A DNA stretch of 64,000 nt, from assembly GCA_963210315.1 (NCBI GenBank), contig OY723299.1, positions 1,798,001 to 1,862,000 on the forward strand. Direction: 5' to 3'. The translations under genes were made by a program, and so were the position numbers. The stretch's first letter is position 1; every line of letters starts with the position of its first letter. The notes under the pieces were generated by a model, which worked only from the letters and a program-made list of their open reading frames with translations, did not search any database and was not told the origin of the DNA. Below, piece by piece: positions 8,113 through 18,982 of this stretch. The stretch is from Rhynchopus euleeides (Eukaryota; Euglenozoa; Diplonemea; Diplonemida; Diplonemidae).

Positions 8113-11100
8113 ATGCAGGCCGAAGGCGACGACAGCAGCGTCGAGTCGCCACCCGGACAGCCCCCCCCCGGGCGGGACGACCTCGACATCAGCCTCGGGT
8201 GGGGCTCGCGCAGCCCCGCCTCGGAGCCACTCCCGCTACTCCCGGGCACCGCAGGCCCCGGTGGCCCTGGGGGTGGCGGCGGTGCCCCGGCGTCTGGAAA
8301 TGCCTCGCTGGAAGGCCCCATCCCGGTGCACCACCTCCACCACCACCGCCCCCAGCTGCACAGCGCTGCAACAGCTTCCCCGCCGCCAATCCAGGAGCCC
8401 CGCGGCGACGAGGAAGACGGCAGCGTGTCTCCGCCTCCTCCGAGCCCGCCCTCATCCACGTCGTCTTCCCCCCCCGGGGGGTCGCCGCCCCGCCGGGGCG
8501 ATGCCAACAACAGGGTGCACTGCGACACGGGGGGGCACGACACGGATGCCGACGCGACGGGGGGGACAGGCGCGACCGCCGGGGCCCCCGGCAACCCCCG
8601 CGGGGGGTGGGGGGGTTCGGCCAACCCGAGCCCGGTCCCGACGTGGTCCCGCAGCGGTGGGGATACGGGGAGCGTCTACAGCGCACCCCCCCCGGCCCAG
8701 CAGGCGCCCGGGGGAGGCGGGGTGAGCTGGGGCGGGAACTCCCCCCCCTCCGGGCTTCCCCACCTTCCCCACCTCCCACACCGGCACCTCCCCCAGAGCA
8801 CCGATACACATGACAGGAGCGTGTCACCGCCGCCACCACCTGGAGGGGCTGGAGGGGGCGACCCGACGCTCGGTGTGGCAGGCATGCCTGTGGGTGTGGC
8901 TGGTGTGTCCTCAGGGGTGACCCCTTGGGGTGGCGGGGCGGCGGCTGCGCCGCCGCCGCGTCTGCCGTCGTCATCCGGCGGGGGGGCGTCCGGGGTGTCC
9001 GGGGGGAGCTCCGGGGGGCTCATGCTGGGCTCCCAGTCGGAGTCCTCTGCTGCGCTGGATGACGACAACCTACACCACGTCTTCTTCTCCCACGAGGTGA
9101 TCGAGAGGCAGAGGGCGGAGCTGGAGGAGGCGACGGGGAGGTTCTCCCTCCACCAGCACCACCGGCACCCGCCAGCCCCGCAGCAGCGCAGCACCGCTGG
9201 ATGGGGCAACCCCACACCTACACCCCTCTCCCTACTCCCGCCTGCAGGAGGAGGCGGTGGTGCGACACCCAGCGCGGGTGTGGCAGCAGTGCTCCCTTCC
9301 GCCACGTCAACAGGCAGCCCCTTCCGCCCCGTGGGTGGTGGTGGTGGAGGCATTGGTGGAGGAGGAGGGGGTGTAGTCGGAGGAGTATCTGTTTCCGACC
9401 CAGCAGGCCACCACCCCCTTGCCCCACCCCACGGCCTGCGGGTGCCTGGCCCGGCGGGGGGGGGCGCGGCGGCAGCCGCGCCGCCCCTCCTCCCCCACAC
9501 CGCAGCGGCGCCTGTGGGGGGTGGGGGTGGAGGTGGTGAGGATGGCAGCACCTGGAGCGTGCTGCCGCACCTCGGCGATGCCTCTGCCGCCGCCGCCGCC
9601 ACGGCGGCGGCGGCGACCCTCGCAGCGCAGCCCGGCGGGGGGGGTGCGGCGGGGGCGGTGCGCCGCCCGGGTTCTCCCCAAGGCGGGGAGATAGGGGGTG
9701 ACCCCCAGTATCAACACCAACAGCACAGCACCCTCCCGAACACCCCGGGGTTCAGCCCGAAAAGCCCCGCGGGGGGGCAGCCGCAGCGCAGCCTGCCGAC
9801 AGGTCTTCCGAGCTCCCCGAGGATGGGGAGCGCGCGCCCCGGCGTTGCCTCCACCTCCTCCACCTCCACAGGGGTCGCAGCCGCAGGGTCCGACGACCCC
9901 CTCAGCCTCCTCCCCGTCCCCGCTGTCGCGGGGAGGGGGGGTCTCGCGGAAGGAGGGGTGGCGGGGCTCCTCCCAGTTGCTGTGCCGTCCTCCCCCTCGC
10001 CGCACCACCACCACCCCTCCGGCGGCAGCGGCTACCCCCTGCGCAGCGCCTCCCCGGGAGGGGGTGTCGAATCGCTCCGGAGCGAGTCGCCTCCGGGGCC
10101 CCCATCGGAGTGGTCCTCCCCGTGCCCCTCCCCCAGGGCACTGCTCGCTGGGGGAGGCGATGTGAGGAGGGATAACCTCTGGCAAAAACCTGGGGGGATT
10201 GGGGTGTCGCCCTCCCCGGGGGGAGGGGGAGGAGGAGGAGGTGGTGGTGGTGGTGGTGGTGCCCCCCCCACCGCAGGGCATTCTGTTGTGTTGGATAGGC
10301 ACCCCCCTCCTCGTCTGGAGGAGGTGGAGGAGGGGCTGCCGTCGCCGCAGCGGACGCCACGCCCCTTCGCGAGCCTCGAGAGGCTGCTCGCGGAGGAGGC
10401 GCTGCTCCGGAGGGGGGTCGAGGCTGAGATGGCGGAGCTGCAGTGCTCCCTCCTCCGCACAGCTCTCATCTGGGCGTGGCGCATCGGGAGCTCCGCCCTC
10501 ACTGCACCACCCTGCGACCCCCCCACCACCTGCACAACCTGCGGTGCAACCACCGCTCGCGATGGAGGTGGAGGAGGAGGTGGTGGTGGTGGCGGTGCCG
10601 GCGGTGGGGGCTTCGCCCCCACCGCCGCTTCCACCTCCACCCCCACCCCCGCCACCCCGACCCGGGGCAGGTCGTGGTCTGCAGGGGACCTCGGAGGGAG
10701 GGGGCTCGCGTCTGCCCCGATCCCACCCCCTTCCCCCTGCGCGCCGGGGCATGGCGGGACCCCCTCTTCCTCTCAGGAGGGCTGCTCAGGCGGCGGCGGA
10801 GGTGGGGGTGGCGGAGGGCACCACCGCCACCACCCCCACCCCCAGGGCTCTGCAGCTGCGGCGCCGGCTGCGCCGGAGGCGTCCCCGGGGGGGTGGGGTG
10901 CGGAGGAGGGGCAGCTGCAGCAGCAGCAGCGCCACCCCGGCACCCCCACCAGGCAGGTGTCGCGTCAGCCGACATCCTCTGCAGGGGGGCGGCCTGGTAC
11001 CGCGGGGCGTTCCGACAGCAAGGGTGTCCGGGGTGGGAGCAGCAGGGCAAGGTCGTCGTCTTACCAGAGGGGGTTGGGGTTGTCGTCATCGCCGGCACCT

Positions 11101-11664
11101 CCGGCGAAGTTTGTCGGGCGGGGTGTCAGGCAGGGGTGCCACTCGAGCTACGGGGAGGTGCAGCACCAGGGGTGGCTCTACCTGGCGACGGGCGGCGGGG
11201 AGGGCGTCTGGGTGAAGCGCTGCGTCGCCCTGGTTGCCGGGTCGGTGTACTGCGGGAGGTGTGTCGCGGATGTCAGCCCGAAGCTCCTCTTCAAATCGGC
11301 GTCGCTCCTCGCGGTGGAGCAGGACGACCGCCTCAAAAGCGAACACCTCGCAGGCGCGCTCTCCGCGCCTCCCTGGGGTGGGAGGGCCTTCGGCTTCCTC
11401 GTCATCCTCCCACCGCCCACCGGAGGCGATCAGTCGCGTGGCGGGGGTGGTGGCGGTGGTGTCGTGTCGCCCAACAGCGCTGCGGGTGGCGTGGTGGGGC
11501 ACGGGATGCCAGCCTATGCTACGAGGACCATTCGGTTTGCGGCGCAGACTGCGTCGGCCAGGGCGGCTTGGGTGGCGGCGTTGCGTGCCGGGATGCACGA
11601 GCCGCACCCGTTCCTCTCCACATCTCCTCCGAATAACAAGCATGGTTCGCAGGATGTGATGTAG
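8113..11664 (+). CDS. Low-complexity protein with C-terminal PH domain
   Basis: A frame of 1183 codons from the ATG at 8113; an upstream in-frame ATG at 8059 adds 18 residues of doubtful reality. About 85 per cent is Gly, Pro, Ser, Ala and His in long runs (poly-Gly, poly-Pro, His-rich stretches), probably disordered. A short ordered segment near residue 310-340 (DDDNLHHVFFSHEVIERQRAELEEATGRF) looks helical. Residues about 1010-1165 read as a pleckstrin-homology domain: GWLYL..., WVKRCVAL for the first strands, and RTIRFAAQTASARAAWVAALRAG for the last strand and C-terminal helix, with a Gly-rich loop between. A lipid- or protein-binding adaptor is plausible. The repeat-rich DNA makes indels likely, so exact length may vary between strains or assemblies. 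Confidence 0.65.
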   Translation: MQAEGDDSSVESPPGQPPPGRDDLDISLGWGSRSPASEPLPLLPGTAGPGGPGGGGGAPASGNASLEGPIPVHHLHHHRPQLHSAATASPPPIQEPRGDEEDGSVSPPPPSPPSSTSSSPPGGSPPRRGDANNRVHCDTGGHDTDADATGGTGATAGAPGNPRGGWGGSANPSPVPTWSRSGGDTGSVYSAPPPAQQAPGGGGVSWGGNSPPSGLPHLPHLPHRHLPQSTDTHDRSVSPPPPPGGAGGGDPTLGVAGMPVGVAGVSSGVTPWGGGAAAAPPPRLPSSSGGGASGVSGGSSGGLMLGSQSESSAALDDDNLHHVFFSHEVIERQRAELEEATGRFSLHQHHRHPPAPQQRSTAGWGNPTPTPLSLLPPAGGGGGATPSAGVAAVLPSATSTGSPFRPVGGGGGGIGGGGGGVVGGVSVSDPAGHHPLAPPHGLRVPGPAGGGAAAAAPPLLPHTAAAPVGGGGGGGEDGSTWSVLPHLGDASAAAAATAAAATLAAQPGGGGAAGAVRRPGSPQGGEIGGDPQYQHQQHSTLPNTPGFSPKSPAGGQPQRSLPTGLPSSPRMGSARPGVASTSSTSTGVAAAGSDDPLSLLPVPAVAGRGGLAEGGVAGLLPVAVPSSPSPHHHHPSGGSGYPLRSASPGGGVESLRSESPPGPPSEWSSPCPSPRALLAGGGDVRRDNLWQKPGGIGVSPSPGGGGGGGGGGGGGGAPPTAGHSVVLDRHPPPRLEEVEEGLPSPQRTPRPFASLERLLAEEALLRRGVEAEMAELQCSLLRTALIWAWRIGSSALTAPPCDPPTTCTTCGATTARDGGGGGGGGGGGAGGGGFAPTAASTSTPTPATPTRGRSWSAGDLGGRGLASAPIPPPSPCAPGHGGTPSSSQEGCSGGGGGGGGGGHHRHHPHPQGSAAAAPAAPEASPGGWGAEEGQLQQQQRHPGTPTRQVSRQPTSSAGGRPGTAGRSDSKGVRGGSSRARSSSYQRGLGLSSSPAPPAKFVGRGVRQGCHSSYGEVQHQGWLYLATGGGEGVWVKRCVALVAGSVYCGRCVADVSPKLLFKSASLLAVEQDDRLKSEHLAGALSAPPWGGRAFGFLVILPPPTGGDQSRGGGGGGGVVSPNSAAGGVVGHGMPAYATRTIRFAAQTASARAAWVAALRAGMHEPHPFLSTSPPNNKHGSQDVM

Positions 11665-13189
11665 GGATGTATGGATCTAGGTTGAGGGAGGTGGGAGGTT
11701 TGTTCTTAGAAGTTTAGGGGGGGGGGGAAGGGGGTGTGTGTAGGTGGGTGTGGCCGCTCCTCAGTGCGGCACTGTGTGCTAACGAAAAGAATCCAATGTG
11801 GGGGGGGGGGGGGTGGGGGAGGATAGGGTGGAGGAACGCAGCAATATATACAGGCAGATGGAAATGTCGGCAGACATCCCGCTGTTTTATCTGTCTGATA
11901 TCCCGATGCCTCCGCGGCAAAGAGAGAGAGAGAGGCGCATCTTCTCTGCAAATTTGCTTTTTTCGGCGAGCGGGGGAAAAAATCCCTCCCCCCTCCTCCC
12001 CCCATCCACGCCGACATGCATTGTTGAATTTGTTCTCCAGGCTGGAACCGGGAACAAACGAATAGGCAACTCCGTTGCAACCGCCCCATCCCAGTTATCC
12101 CCCCCGCTGTATTTAGTAGTGAGTAGGTTTCGATGTTTTGTATGAAGACCCTTCGTTGGTTGCGGCTCAACGGCCTGTCTGTATGTGTCTCGGAGAAGGC
12201 GGCGTCTCAACACCATAATAAGAGGTCAAGAAAAAGGGTGTGTACCTGTGTTCTGTAAGATCTGTGCCAGTTGCGGTTGTTGTGTGTGTCCCCTGAACTG
12301 ACCCCAGAATAGTCACACGTTATTCTGCACATCCCAGCTGAAGTGCCCTACCGAAATGAGGCCAAAGGTGTAGGGTAGCCGCCACACCGGTTGTTCCCAT
12401 ATTTAACTAGGACAGAACGAACAGTCGTGTCTGGGGTATGGGCGTGCAGGAGCCCAGCCTCGCCCGTCCCGATGACATTAGTTGGGTTTGAACCGAACGA
12501 GGTCCGACCCCGGCCCGTCGGCCACAGGTCCGAGCTAGCCTGTCGAGCAGGCTATCCAGCGTCCGTCCGGCATGCGTGTGTGGGGGTGGGGAAGGGAAAA
12601 GACACACGGGACACACACCGGTGTTAGATTTAAAAATGGAAGCTAGAAGGGCACACACCACAGGACGGCAGGGGGCTGATGGCAGCCCCCTACCCGCCCC
12701 CTCAGACGGAGTGAAGAAGTGTAGCTAAGCTACTAGCAAACGAATGCCCGAAGGCCTCTCAAGCAGTGTGACTGGCAATTGCCTCGTAACCTGCGAGCCG
12801 ACGAGCGCCAGCTGTTGCGTGCACCACGGGTAAAAGGGAAATCACAAACACCACAACATCAATAACGCTCAAAGCTGCGAAAAAGGGCCCCCCGCTGTAT
12901 TGAAATAGGGCACGCAGCGGAAAAATGAACGGATCTTCGCCGGTCTCTACCCTCACCGTTACCGGGGTTCGCCACGTGGAGGCGCCCGTTCAAAAGGTTT
13001 CACCCCTCGCCCGTCCCGATGACAGCAGCAACGGCAGACCAACGCGAGCCTCGCCCCACGCACCCGCACCCTCTGCCTGTTGTGTCATGCTTGCTGGCGA
13101 ATGACCTTCTCTGCGTGGCTGCCTCACCTCCTCATCACGACAACGCCCTACAGGACTAAAGTATCCCCCCACCACCACCGCCAGCCAAG
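11665..13189. other. Intergenic, one dispersed repeat
   Basis: No credible gene on either strand. It contains G homopolymers near 11717 and 11800, a copy of repeat R1 on the - strand (12828-13003), and a 20-base sequence 'cctcgcccgtcccgatgaca' at about 12459-12478 and 13008-13027. The final 70 bases carry a C-rich leader and an AG at 13152-13153 before the next gene. Confidence 0.5.
12828..13003 (-). repeat. Dispersed repeat family R1, copy 2
   Basis: Reverse-complement match to 577-775, in blocks separated by small indels. It lies about 190 bases upstream of the GST gene in opposite orientation. Confidence 0.6.
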
Positions 13190-13855
13190 ATGCCCGGAAA
13201 GGTGTACGGCCACGCTGTCTCGCAGCCCAGCCGCTCTGTGCAGTGGTTCGTCGACTACGCCAAGCTGGATGTGGAGGTGGAGCACGTCGACATCATGACC
13301 GGGAAGAACAAGGAGTCGGAGTTTGTGACGAAGTTCCCCAACGCGAAGGTGCCGTCGTTCGAGGAGGGCGACTTCAAGCTGGAGGAGGGTGCGGCCATCC
13401 TGCAGTACCTGGCAGAGGGGCACGCCATCGTGCCGAAGACCGCGGAGCAGCGTGCGCGTGTGACGATGATGATCGGGCGCAACCTGGCACAGGCACGCAA
13501 GATCACTGTGGAGGTTGTGCTGCCGCTCTTCTTCGGGAAGGAGGAGGAGAAGGCTGCGCTGATCAAGGCAGGCATCGAGAAGATCCGTCCCGAGCTGGCG
13601 AAGTACGACACGCTGCTGTCGAAGACGAAGTACGTCGCGGGTGACGACCTCTCGCTGGCCGACTTCATGTTCGTGACGGAGGTGGACCAGCTGTCGGTGA
13701 TGAAGGAGGCAATCGGGACGGACGTGCTTGCCGACTACCTGCACATCACGGCCTACCTGCAGCGCATTGCCGAGGTGCCCGGCTACAAGAAGTGTGTGGG
13801 TGCCGTTGCCGACATCATGGCGGCTGCGGCTGCTGCGAAGAAGGCAGGCCAGTAG
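13190..13855 (+). CDS. Glutathione S-transferase-like protein
   Basis: A 221-residue protein of normal GST length. The N-terminal thioredoxin-like half has GHAVSQPSRSVQWFVDYAKLDVE, with Ser11, Ser14 and Ser16 as candidate catalytic Ser as in theta-type GSTs. It also has the cis-proline motif AKVPSF (Pro55) and the glutathione-contacting stretch LEEGAAILQYLAE. The all-helical half contains GDDLSLADFMFVTEVDQ, the conserved N-capping box region. It probably conjugates glutathione to electrophiles in the cytosol; no targeting signal is seen and the last residues are Ala/Lys-rich. It has strong codon bias (almost only G/C third positions), which suggests high expression. The start is well placed after a C-rich leader. 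Confidence 0.88.
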   Translation: MPGKVYGHAVSQPSRSVQWFVDYAKLDVEVEHVDIMTGKNKESEFVTKFPNAKVPSFEEGDFKLEEGAAILQYLAEGHAIVPKTAEQRARVTMMIGRNLAQARKITVEVVLPLFFGKEEEKAALIKAGIEKIRPELAKYDTLLSKTKYVAGDDLSLADFMFVTEVDQLSVMKEAIGTDVLADYLHITAYLQRIAEVPGYKKCVGAVADIMAAAAAAKKAGQ

Positions 13856-15040
13856 TCACCACCCCACACCCGCTCCGCACAGCCCCGCAGTGGCGGGCGC
13901 GCCAGGTTGTGTTCCACCTGTCGTTGATGCACACGACTCGCGCAATCGCGGAGAGTGTCCATGCTGTTCTGCCACACGCAGAACTGCAGTCACACTTTCC
14001 CCTCCCTTCCAATATTTTGCCTTTATTTTATCTGCCCAACCACATTTCCCTGCATTGTTTTTTTCCCCCAGGTGTTCCCGCTTGTCCTGACGAAGCCCCT
14101 TTCCGATCTCAAGCAAAGACTTGGAATTCGCGTTCTTCGTACTTCCAAACCGTGCCTGGCTAGCGCATGCGTGCAGGATACCTCGAACGCCCCACAAGTC
14201 ATTTTGGTGAGAACTGTTCATCTAAAGAGAAGGGCGCCTACACACCGTGAGGACAAGGCTTTTCGGGAAACAATTTGCGCACGCTCTCCTGCCCTGGCTC
14301 CTCCCGCCTTGCTGGTTGGTGTTGATACCGTAAAAAGCTGAGCAGCTCCGGTCCCTGTCCTCGGCTAGCTCACGAAACAGGCCGGACTGTATGCAGCGTT
14401 GTTGTGGCGTGCGCCGGTTCTCCTCCTGAAGGTGGTGGAGGATGCAGCCCGTGCAAATTGCAGTGAACCACCATCGCATTATTTCCCAAAACACAGCCTC
14501 GACTCTGCACCCCGCAGTGCCAACGGGTATCGTTGCTCCGGTAAGTACCCTTGCTGCTGCTCGCGGGCATGGCTGAGCCAAGCGGCTTGCAACCGGGTGG
14601 GCAGACAGAACACCCACAGCGAATGCCATTGGCGTCACCCTTTTTGTGGTTCACCACCCCCCTCTTTTTTTGTTCGTCGATGATTCCCCCAAGTTATGCG
14701 CAATCGCAGGGAGCCCCTAAAGTTTCGCGAGGACGAAGGTGCAGCCCAGACACACCCGACACCACCCTCCCCTCCCCTCCCCCCAACATTGCCTCTGCCC
14801 CGCAATAGTATTATACACCCAACCCCTCCACCACTCTGCCCACCTGCACCACACACAACACTGCACCCAAACCCAGAACACACACGCGCTCTCTTTGACA
14901 TGGCATAGCCCGGAACAAACATACCCGGGGGCCAGGGGGGGTGGGGGTGGGGGGGCAACTACCGTCGGGACCCCCCCCCCCCCCCCTGGTGTACACCTCC
15001 TTAACGCCCCTGCCCTCCCCCTCCTCCTCCCCCCCACCCA
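13856..15040. other. Intergenic, no gene seen
   Basis: No supported frame. A T-rich stretch around 13990-14070 may be the 3' end region of the GST transcript. A long C/CA-rich leader (14760-15040) precedes the next gene. Confidence 0.5.
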
Positions 15041-16654
15041 ATGGCCTCAGCCCACCTCCAGGCCCCGCTCCTCGGATGCGGGCCGAGGCAGGATGGGTCG
15101 GACGCGGAGGAGATGGCGACTGTAGGGGGGTCGTCCCCGTCACCACCGCCTGCCCCGCCGCCTTCATCTTCGCCGCAGGCGCCGGCAGGCAACGGGAACG
15201 GGAATGGGTTTCAGACACGGCACAGGCAAGGGACAATCGCGCCGGTCTCACGCACCAAGATCTACAGCATGCCTCTCCTGGGGCTGTGGTGTGACGAGTG
15301 CCAGACCCCTGCGCACGGCCTCCCCAGTACATTGGTCGAGGCTGTGATGCAGGAGGAGCGTCTGATCAAATCACTCCACGACGTGGTGAAGCGCCTGAAG
15401 CTGGGGAGGATTGAGTGGAACCGCCTCTGGTGCTTCGAATGCAACACCCCGGCGCATGGCCTCCCCAACCGCCTCCGCGGTGAGCTGGAGGCACGCTGCA
15501 CCGAGTTCATGGCGAAGACCGACAAGAGGCATTCCTTGCTCCACGCCGCCCCTGTCCCCGAGAGGCGGGTGGCTGACGTGTCGATGGCAAACGTCGACAC
15601 CTCTGGGATGTCCTTCTCGGCGCTGCCTCCGCACAGCAGTGCGCATCAGGGATCAGGGAGCCCGCCCGGCAGCTCGCAACCACCAAGCCTGCCTACTGCC
15701 GAGTCGTGGGTGGCAGGTGGGAGGCGGCGGGGAGGTGGAGGTGGTGGTGTCGCGAATGTATCGGCGTCGGGCGGCCTCCTGTCAGGGGAGAAGGTAGACA
15801 GGGACAGCTACGAAGAGGAGGGGGAGTCAGGCATCACGATGGACGCGGTGCTGGCTCTGGTGGATTCGGAAGGCGGGGGGGGGCGAGGTGGAGGCGGAGG
15901 AGGTGGGGATGGGACGGTGGCTGCCTTCGGGTCGCCGGGGATGTTCTCCGTGCCGGCGAGCCTCAACTTCAAGGCGGGGTCGTCGCAGCGGAGCGAGTCG
16001 CTGCCGAGCCCCGAGAGGTCGTTTGCGTTCCCCTTCAGCGTGCCTCCGGCAAGGATGCATCACGGCAAGAAGTTCACCTTCGCCTCCCCCCACCAGTCAC
16101 CGCAGCAGTCACCTCACCAGCAGCCCCTCATCTTCTCCCCCAAGCACAGCGACCGCGCTGGGAAGGTATGTCCCACACACCACGTTGATCTTTTCGATCG
16201 TGGGGCGAAGGTGGAGGTGGGGGTACTGCCTTTTTGTGTTCGCTTGAAAGGCACTGTGCGCTCAACAAAAAGTAGTCCGGAACTGTTCTCCCACAGTTGC
16301 TGGGCAGGGTGTCTGTAATAAAGCGAAAGGAGTACGATTTCCCTCGAGAGTGATACCGCCACACACACCACACCACGCCACACACAGGCACAGGGGAGGT
16401 CAGCAAGCGCATCGCCCCAGACAGACGATATGATGACCCCGCCCCGGCGGAACGTCCCTGGCTACTTCCTCGTGACGCCCCCTGTGCCGGGGAACCCACG
16501 GTTCCCAGCAGCCAGGCCCTGGCAGGGGGACCCCTCGCCCAGACCCACCCGTGGGACTCAGTCACCCCCCTCGTTTGCCGCGCCCAGTCCCCTTCGAAAA
16601 AGCTCGTCGGCTGAGATGGGTTCGAAGAAGAAGCGGCGCCCGCTCAACCTGTGA
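15041..16654 (+). CDS. Two-exon gene with twin CxxC-AHGLP motif
   Basis: I propose exon 1 at 15041-16165 and exon 2 at 16421-16654, giving 452 residues. Exon 1 has a Pro/Ser-rich start and then two copies of LWC-x2-C-x-TPAHGLP (residues 82-95 and 129-142) joined by a helical stretch. Next come Ser/Gly-rich disorder and an acidic DRDSYEEEGESGITMDAVLALVDSE segment. Exon 2 ends with GSKKKRRPLNL, a nuclear-localisation-like basic patch. The intron starts GTATGT, is phase 0 and ends in CCCCAG. Without splicing the frame would run on to 16318 through repeat sequence. An alternative start is Met25 at 15113. The paired CxxC/His motif suggests zinc binding; I do not recognise the family. A nuclear role is a guess from the basic tail. 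Confidence 0.6.
16166..16420 (+). other. Probable GT-AG intron carrying a dispersed repeat
   Basis: 255 bases from GTATGT to CCCCAG; removing it joins two coding-like frames in phase 0. About 16243-16345 matches 34822-34905: 'ttgctgggcagggtgt' is exact, and 'ctcaacaaaaagtagtccgg' parallels 'ttcaacgaagagtagccgg'. So the intron contains a mobile or duplicated sequence. Another AG at 16402-16403 would put exon 2 out of frame. Confidence 0.5.
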
Positions 16655-17784
16655 CTGTGTGAGTAACCCCTGGTGGGGTAAGCGCCGCTGGGCCGTGTGT
16701 GGTGCCCCTCCCCTCTCCCCACCCCCCCACCCCCCACCCCTCTAAGTTGTCTCATCGAAAGTCTCCGCCCCCACCCGTCCCTAGAAACACCTTCAGTTTT
16801 CACCCGCTCGAGGTGCGCTGAAACACGGCTCAAACGCAAAATTCAAAACCTCGCCTACCTGACAAACCCTGTGGGGGGCACTCGCTCTGTGTCACGTTGC
16901 AGCCAGTTTTGTGAGGCGGTTCGCCTTTCCTCACTCTTCTGCACTTCTGAGCTGATAAAAGCCCCCCCCCCATGGTGTGAAATAAGGGCGAACCCCAAAC
17001 CCCAAACCCCACCCCCCCGGACCCCAAACACCAAGCGCCCTTGCTGTTACCAGTCGCACACGCACACAGACCGGGGGCCGAACGCACCCGAGTGCAGGAA
17101 AAAAATGTCCTCGGGCCAGAGGCCCGAGGCCTTTTTTTCCTGCTCGAGTGCAGTTGAGGCCGACTCGGGGTGCAGGTGATGGTGTCTTGCCATCACCCGG
17201 CACTTTCGGCACATCTAGGTGCGTGCGGGCTGAGACGGCAGCTGTGGCTGTGTGTGGGTGCTGAACCTGCAGATGGCCCGAATCCACCCAGACAGGGCAC
17301 TGGGCAGGACCTGGGTGTGGGTGGGCTGAGCCTGACAGTCTGGCTGGATGTGTCACATTGTGTGGGGTGGTCGGGTGTGGGTGCCTGGATCCAGTCACTG
17401 GTGTGAGACTGGTGAAGGCTGTGAGAAGGGACGTGGAACAGCCCACAGCCAGATCCAGGCTGTTTCTGTGGCTGACAGTGTACTGGGCACACTGCACTCC
17501 AACCTTGAAGGGCACATCATTGCACTGCAGGGATCCCCATGCTTGCACCGCAGTGCAAGCATGAGACCTGGAGTGCAATATTGTGCGACTGCGGGTGCGA
17601 AACTGCACTGGATGTCCTGGCAAGTCACAGACCACACCCACATCCTTGTCCCAGCCCCTTTTGGGTGGGGTTGACCTGGTCTACCCCACCCACCCACCTG
17701 AGAAATAAGGCTAACCCCAACCCCAAACCCCGCGGCCCTATTCTTATTTCATACCATGCCCCCCCCCCCCCCCCCAACTGTATA
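16655..17784. other. Intergenic with telomere-like C-rich runs
   Basis: No gene. Two short runs of CCCCAAAC-type repeat, about 16993-17012 and 17712-17732, each directly follow 'gaaataagg'. A strong inverted repeat is listed separately. 17160-17640 is G/T-rich with imperfect 'ggtgtgggtg' repeats and the palindrome 'gcttgcaccgcagtgcaagc' near 17540. A C run at 17760-17775 precedes the foldback element. Confidence 0.5.
17098..17144. repeat. Hairpin flanked by A-run and T-run
   Basis: An A-run, then CCTCGGGCC-AGA-GGCCCGAGG, then a T-run, with flanking 'gcagg' and 'cctgc' also pairing. The arms pair over about 20 bases. It looks like a terminator but lies 440 bases after the previous gene in a eukaryote, so it is more likely a small palindromic repeat. 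Confidence 0.6.
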
Positions 17785-17967
17785 CACGGTGGGATCTTGT
17801 AAATTTTACATGTATAACTACAAGTATATACATGTATTATACATGTATAATACTTGCATGTCAACTATTATACATGTATAATACATGTATATGCCTGAAA
17901 TATACATGTAAAATACATGTATATCAAGTAAAAATACAAGTATAATACTTGCATGTCAACTATTATA

Positions 17968-18313
17968 CCGTATACGTAAATATTATGGAACGTAAATATT
18001 ATGGAACGGGCCCATTTTTGGCCGGTCCGTTCCATAATATTTACGTTCCAAAATATTTACAGGGCCAGTTGGGCCACTCGGTGGTGAGGACGGCTTGCGT
18101 CAGGAATCGCGCGAAAAGTGCACGAGTAGGTCTCGTCAGGGACTCTGTACGCCGTCCGATCACCTGGTCCAAGTCCCCGAGTCGCAGAAAGCCCTGTAAA
18201 TATTATGGAACGAAAAAAATCTGGAACGCCAACCCACCAGCGTTCCATAATATTTACGTTCCATAATATTTACGTTCCATAATATTTACGTTCCAAAATA
18301 TTTACGTATACGG
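17968..18313 (+). mobile_element. TA-target MITE M1 nested in FB1, left copy
   Basis: 346 bp with ends CCGTATACGTAAATATT, flanked by TA on both sides. The empty site 'attatacttg' is preserved in the FB1 copy at 3592-3795, which confirms both the ends and the TA duplication. Inside are seven or so direct and inverted copies of CGTAAATATTATGGAACG around a GC-rich core of about 130 bp with no frame. Confidence 0.9.
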
Positions 18314-18637
18314 TACTTGTATTTTTACTTGATATACATGTATTTTACATGTATATTTCAGGCATTTACATGTATTTTACATGTATAATACTTGTCATGC
18401 AAGTATTATACATGTAAAATACTTGCATGACAAGTAAAATACATGTATAATACTTGCATGACAAGTAAAATACTTGCATGCAAGTATTTTACTTGTCATG
18501 CAAGTATTATACATGTATAATACTTGCATGACAAGTATTATACATGTAAAATACATGTAAATGCCTGAAATATACATGTAAAATACATGTATATCAAGTA
18601 AAAATACATGTATAATAGTTGACATGCAAGTATTATA

Positions 18638-18982
18638 CCGTATACGTAAATATTTTGGAACGTAAATATTATGGAACGTAAATATTATGGAACGTAAATA
18701 TTATGGAACGCTGGTGGGTTGGCGTTCCAGATTTTTTTCGTTCCATAATATTTACAGCGCTTTCTGCGACTCGGGGACTTGGACCAGGTGATCGGACGGC
18801 GTACAGAGTCCCTGACGGGACCTACTCGTGCACTTTTCGCGCGATTCCTGACGCAAGCCGTCCTCACCACCGAGTCCCCAACTGGCCCTGTAAATATTAT
18901 GGAACGTAAATATTATGGAACGGACCGGCCAAAAATGGGCCCGTTCCATAATATTTACGTTCCATAATATTTACGTATACGG
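18638..18982 (-). mobile_element. TA-target MITE M1 nested in FB1, right copy
   Basis: Inverted counterpart of 17968-18313, nearly identical in the core, flanked by TA (18636-18637 and 18983-18984). It lies at the mirror position in the other FB1 arm, so it either inserted once and was duplicated with the arm or inserted twice at equivalent sites. Confidence 0.9.

Noticed and set aside
8022-10752. Long frames opposite the PH-domain gene
   Set aside because: Shadow frames of the GC-rich, repeat-rich coding strand; only the + frame ends in a recognisable domain.
12471-12560. Possible tRNA-like B box GGTTCAAACCC on the - strand near 12490
   Set aside because: Upstream A box and cloverleaf pairing could not be found.
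17098-17144. Rho-independent terminator
   Set aside because: Shape fits, but this is a eukaryotic genome and the hairpin is 440 bases from the nearest gene end.
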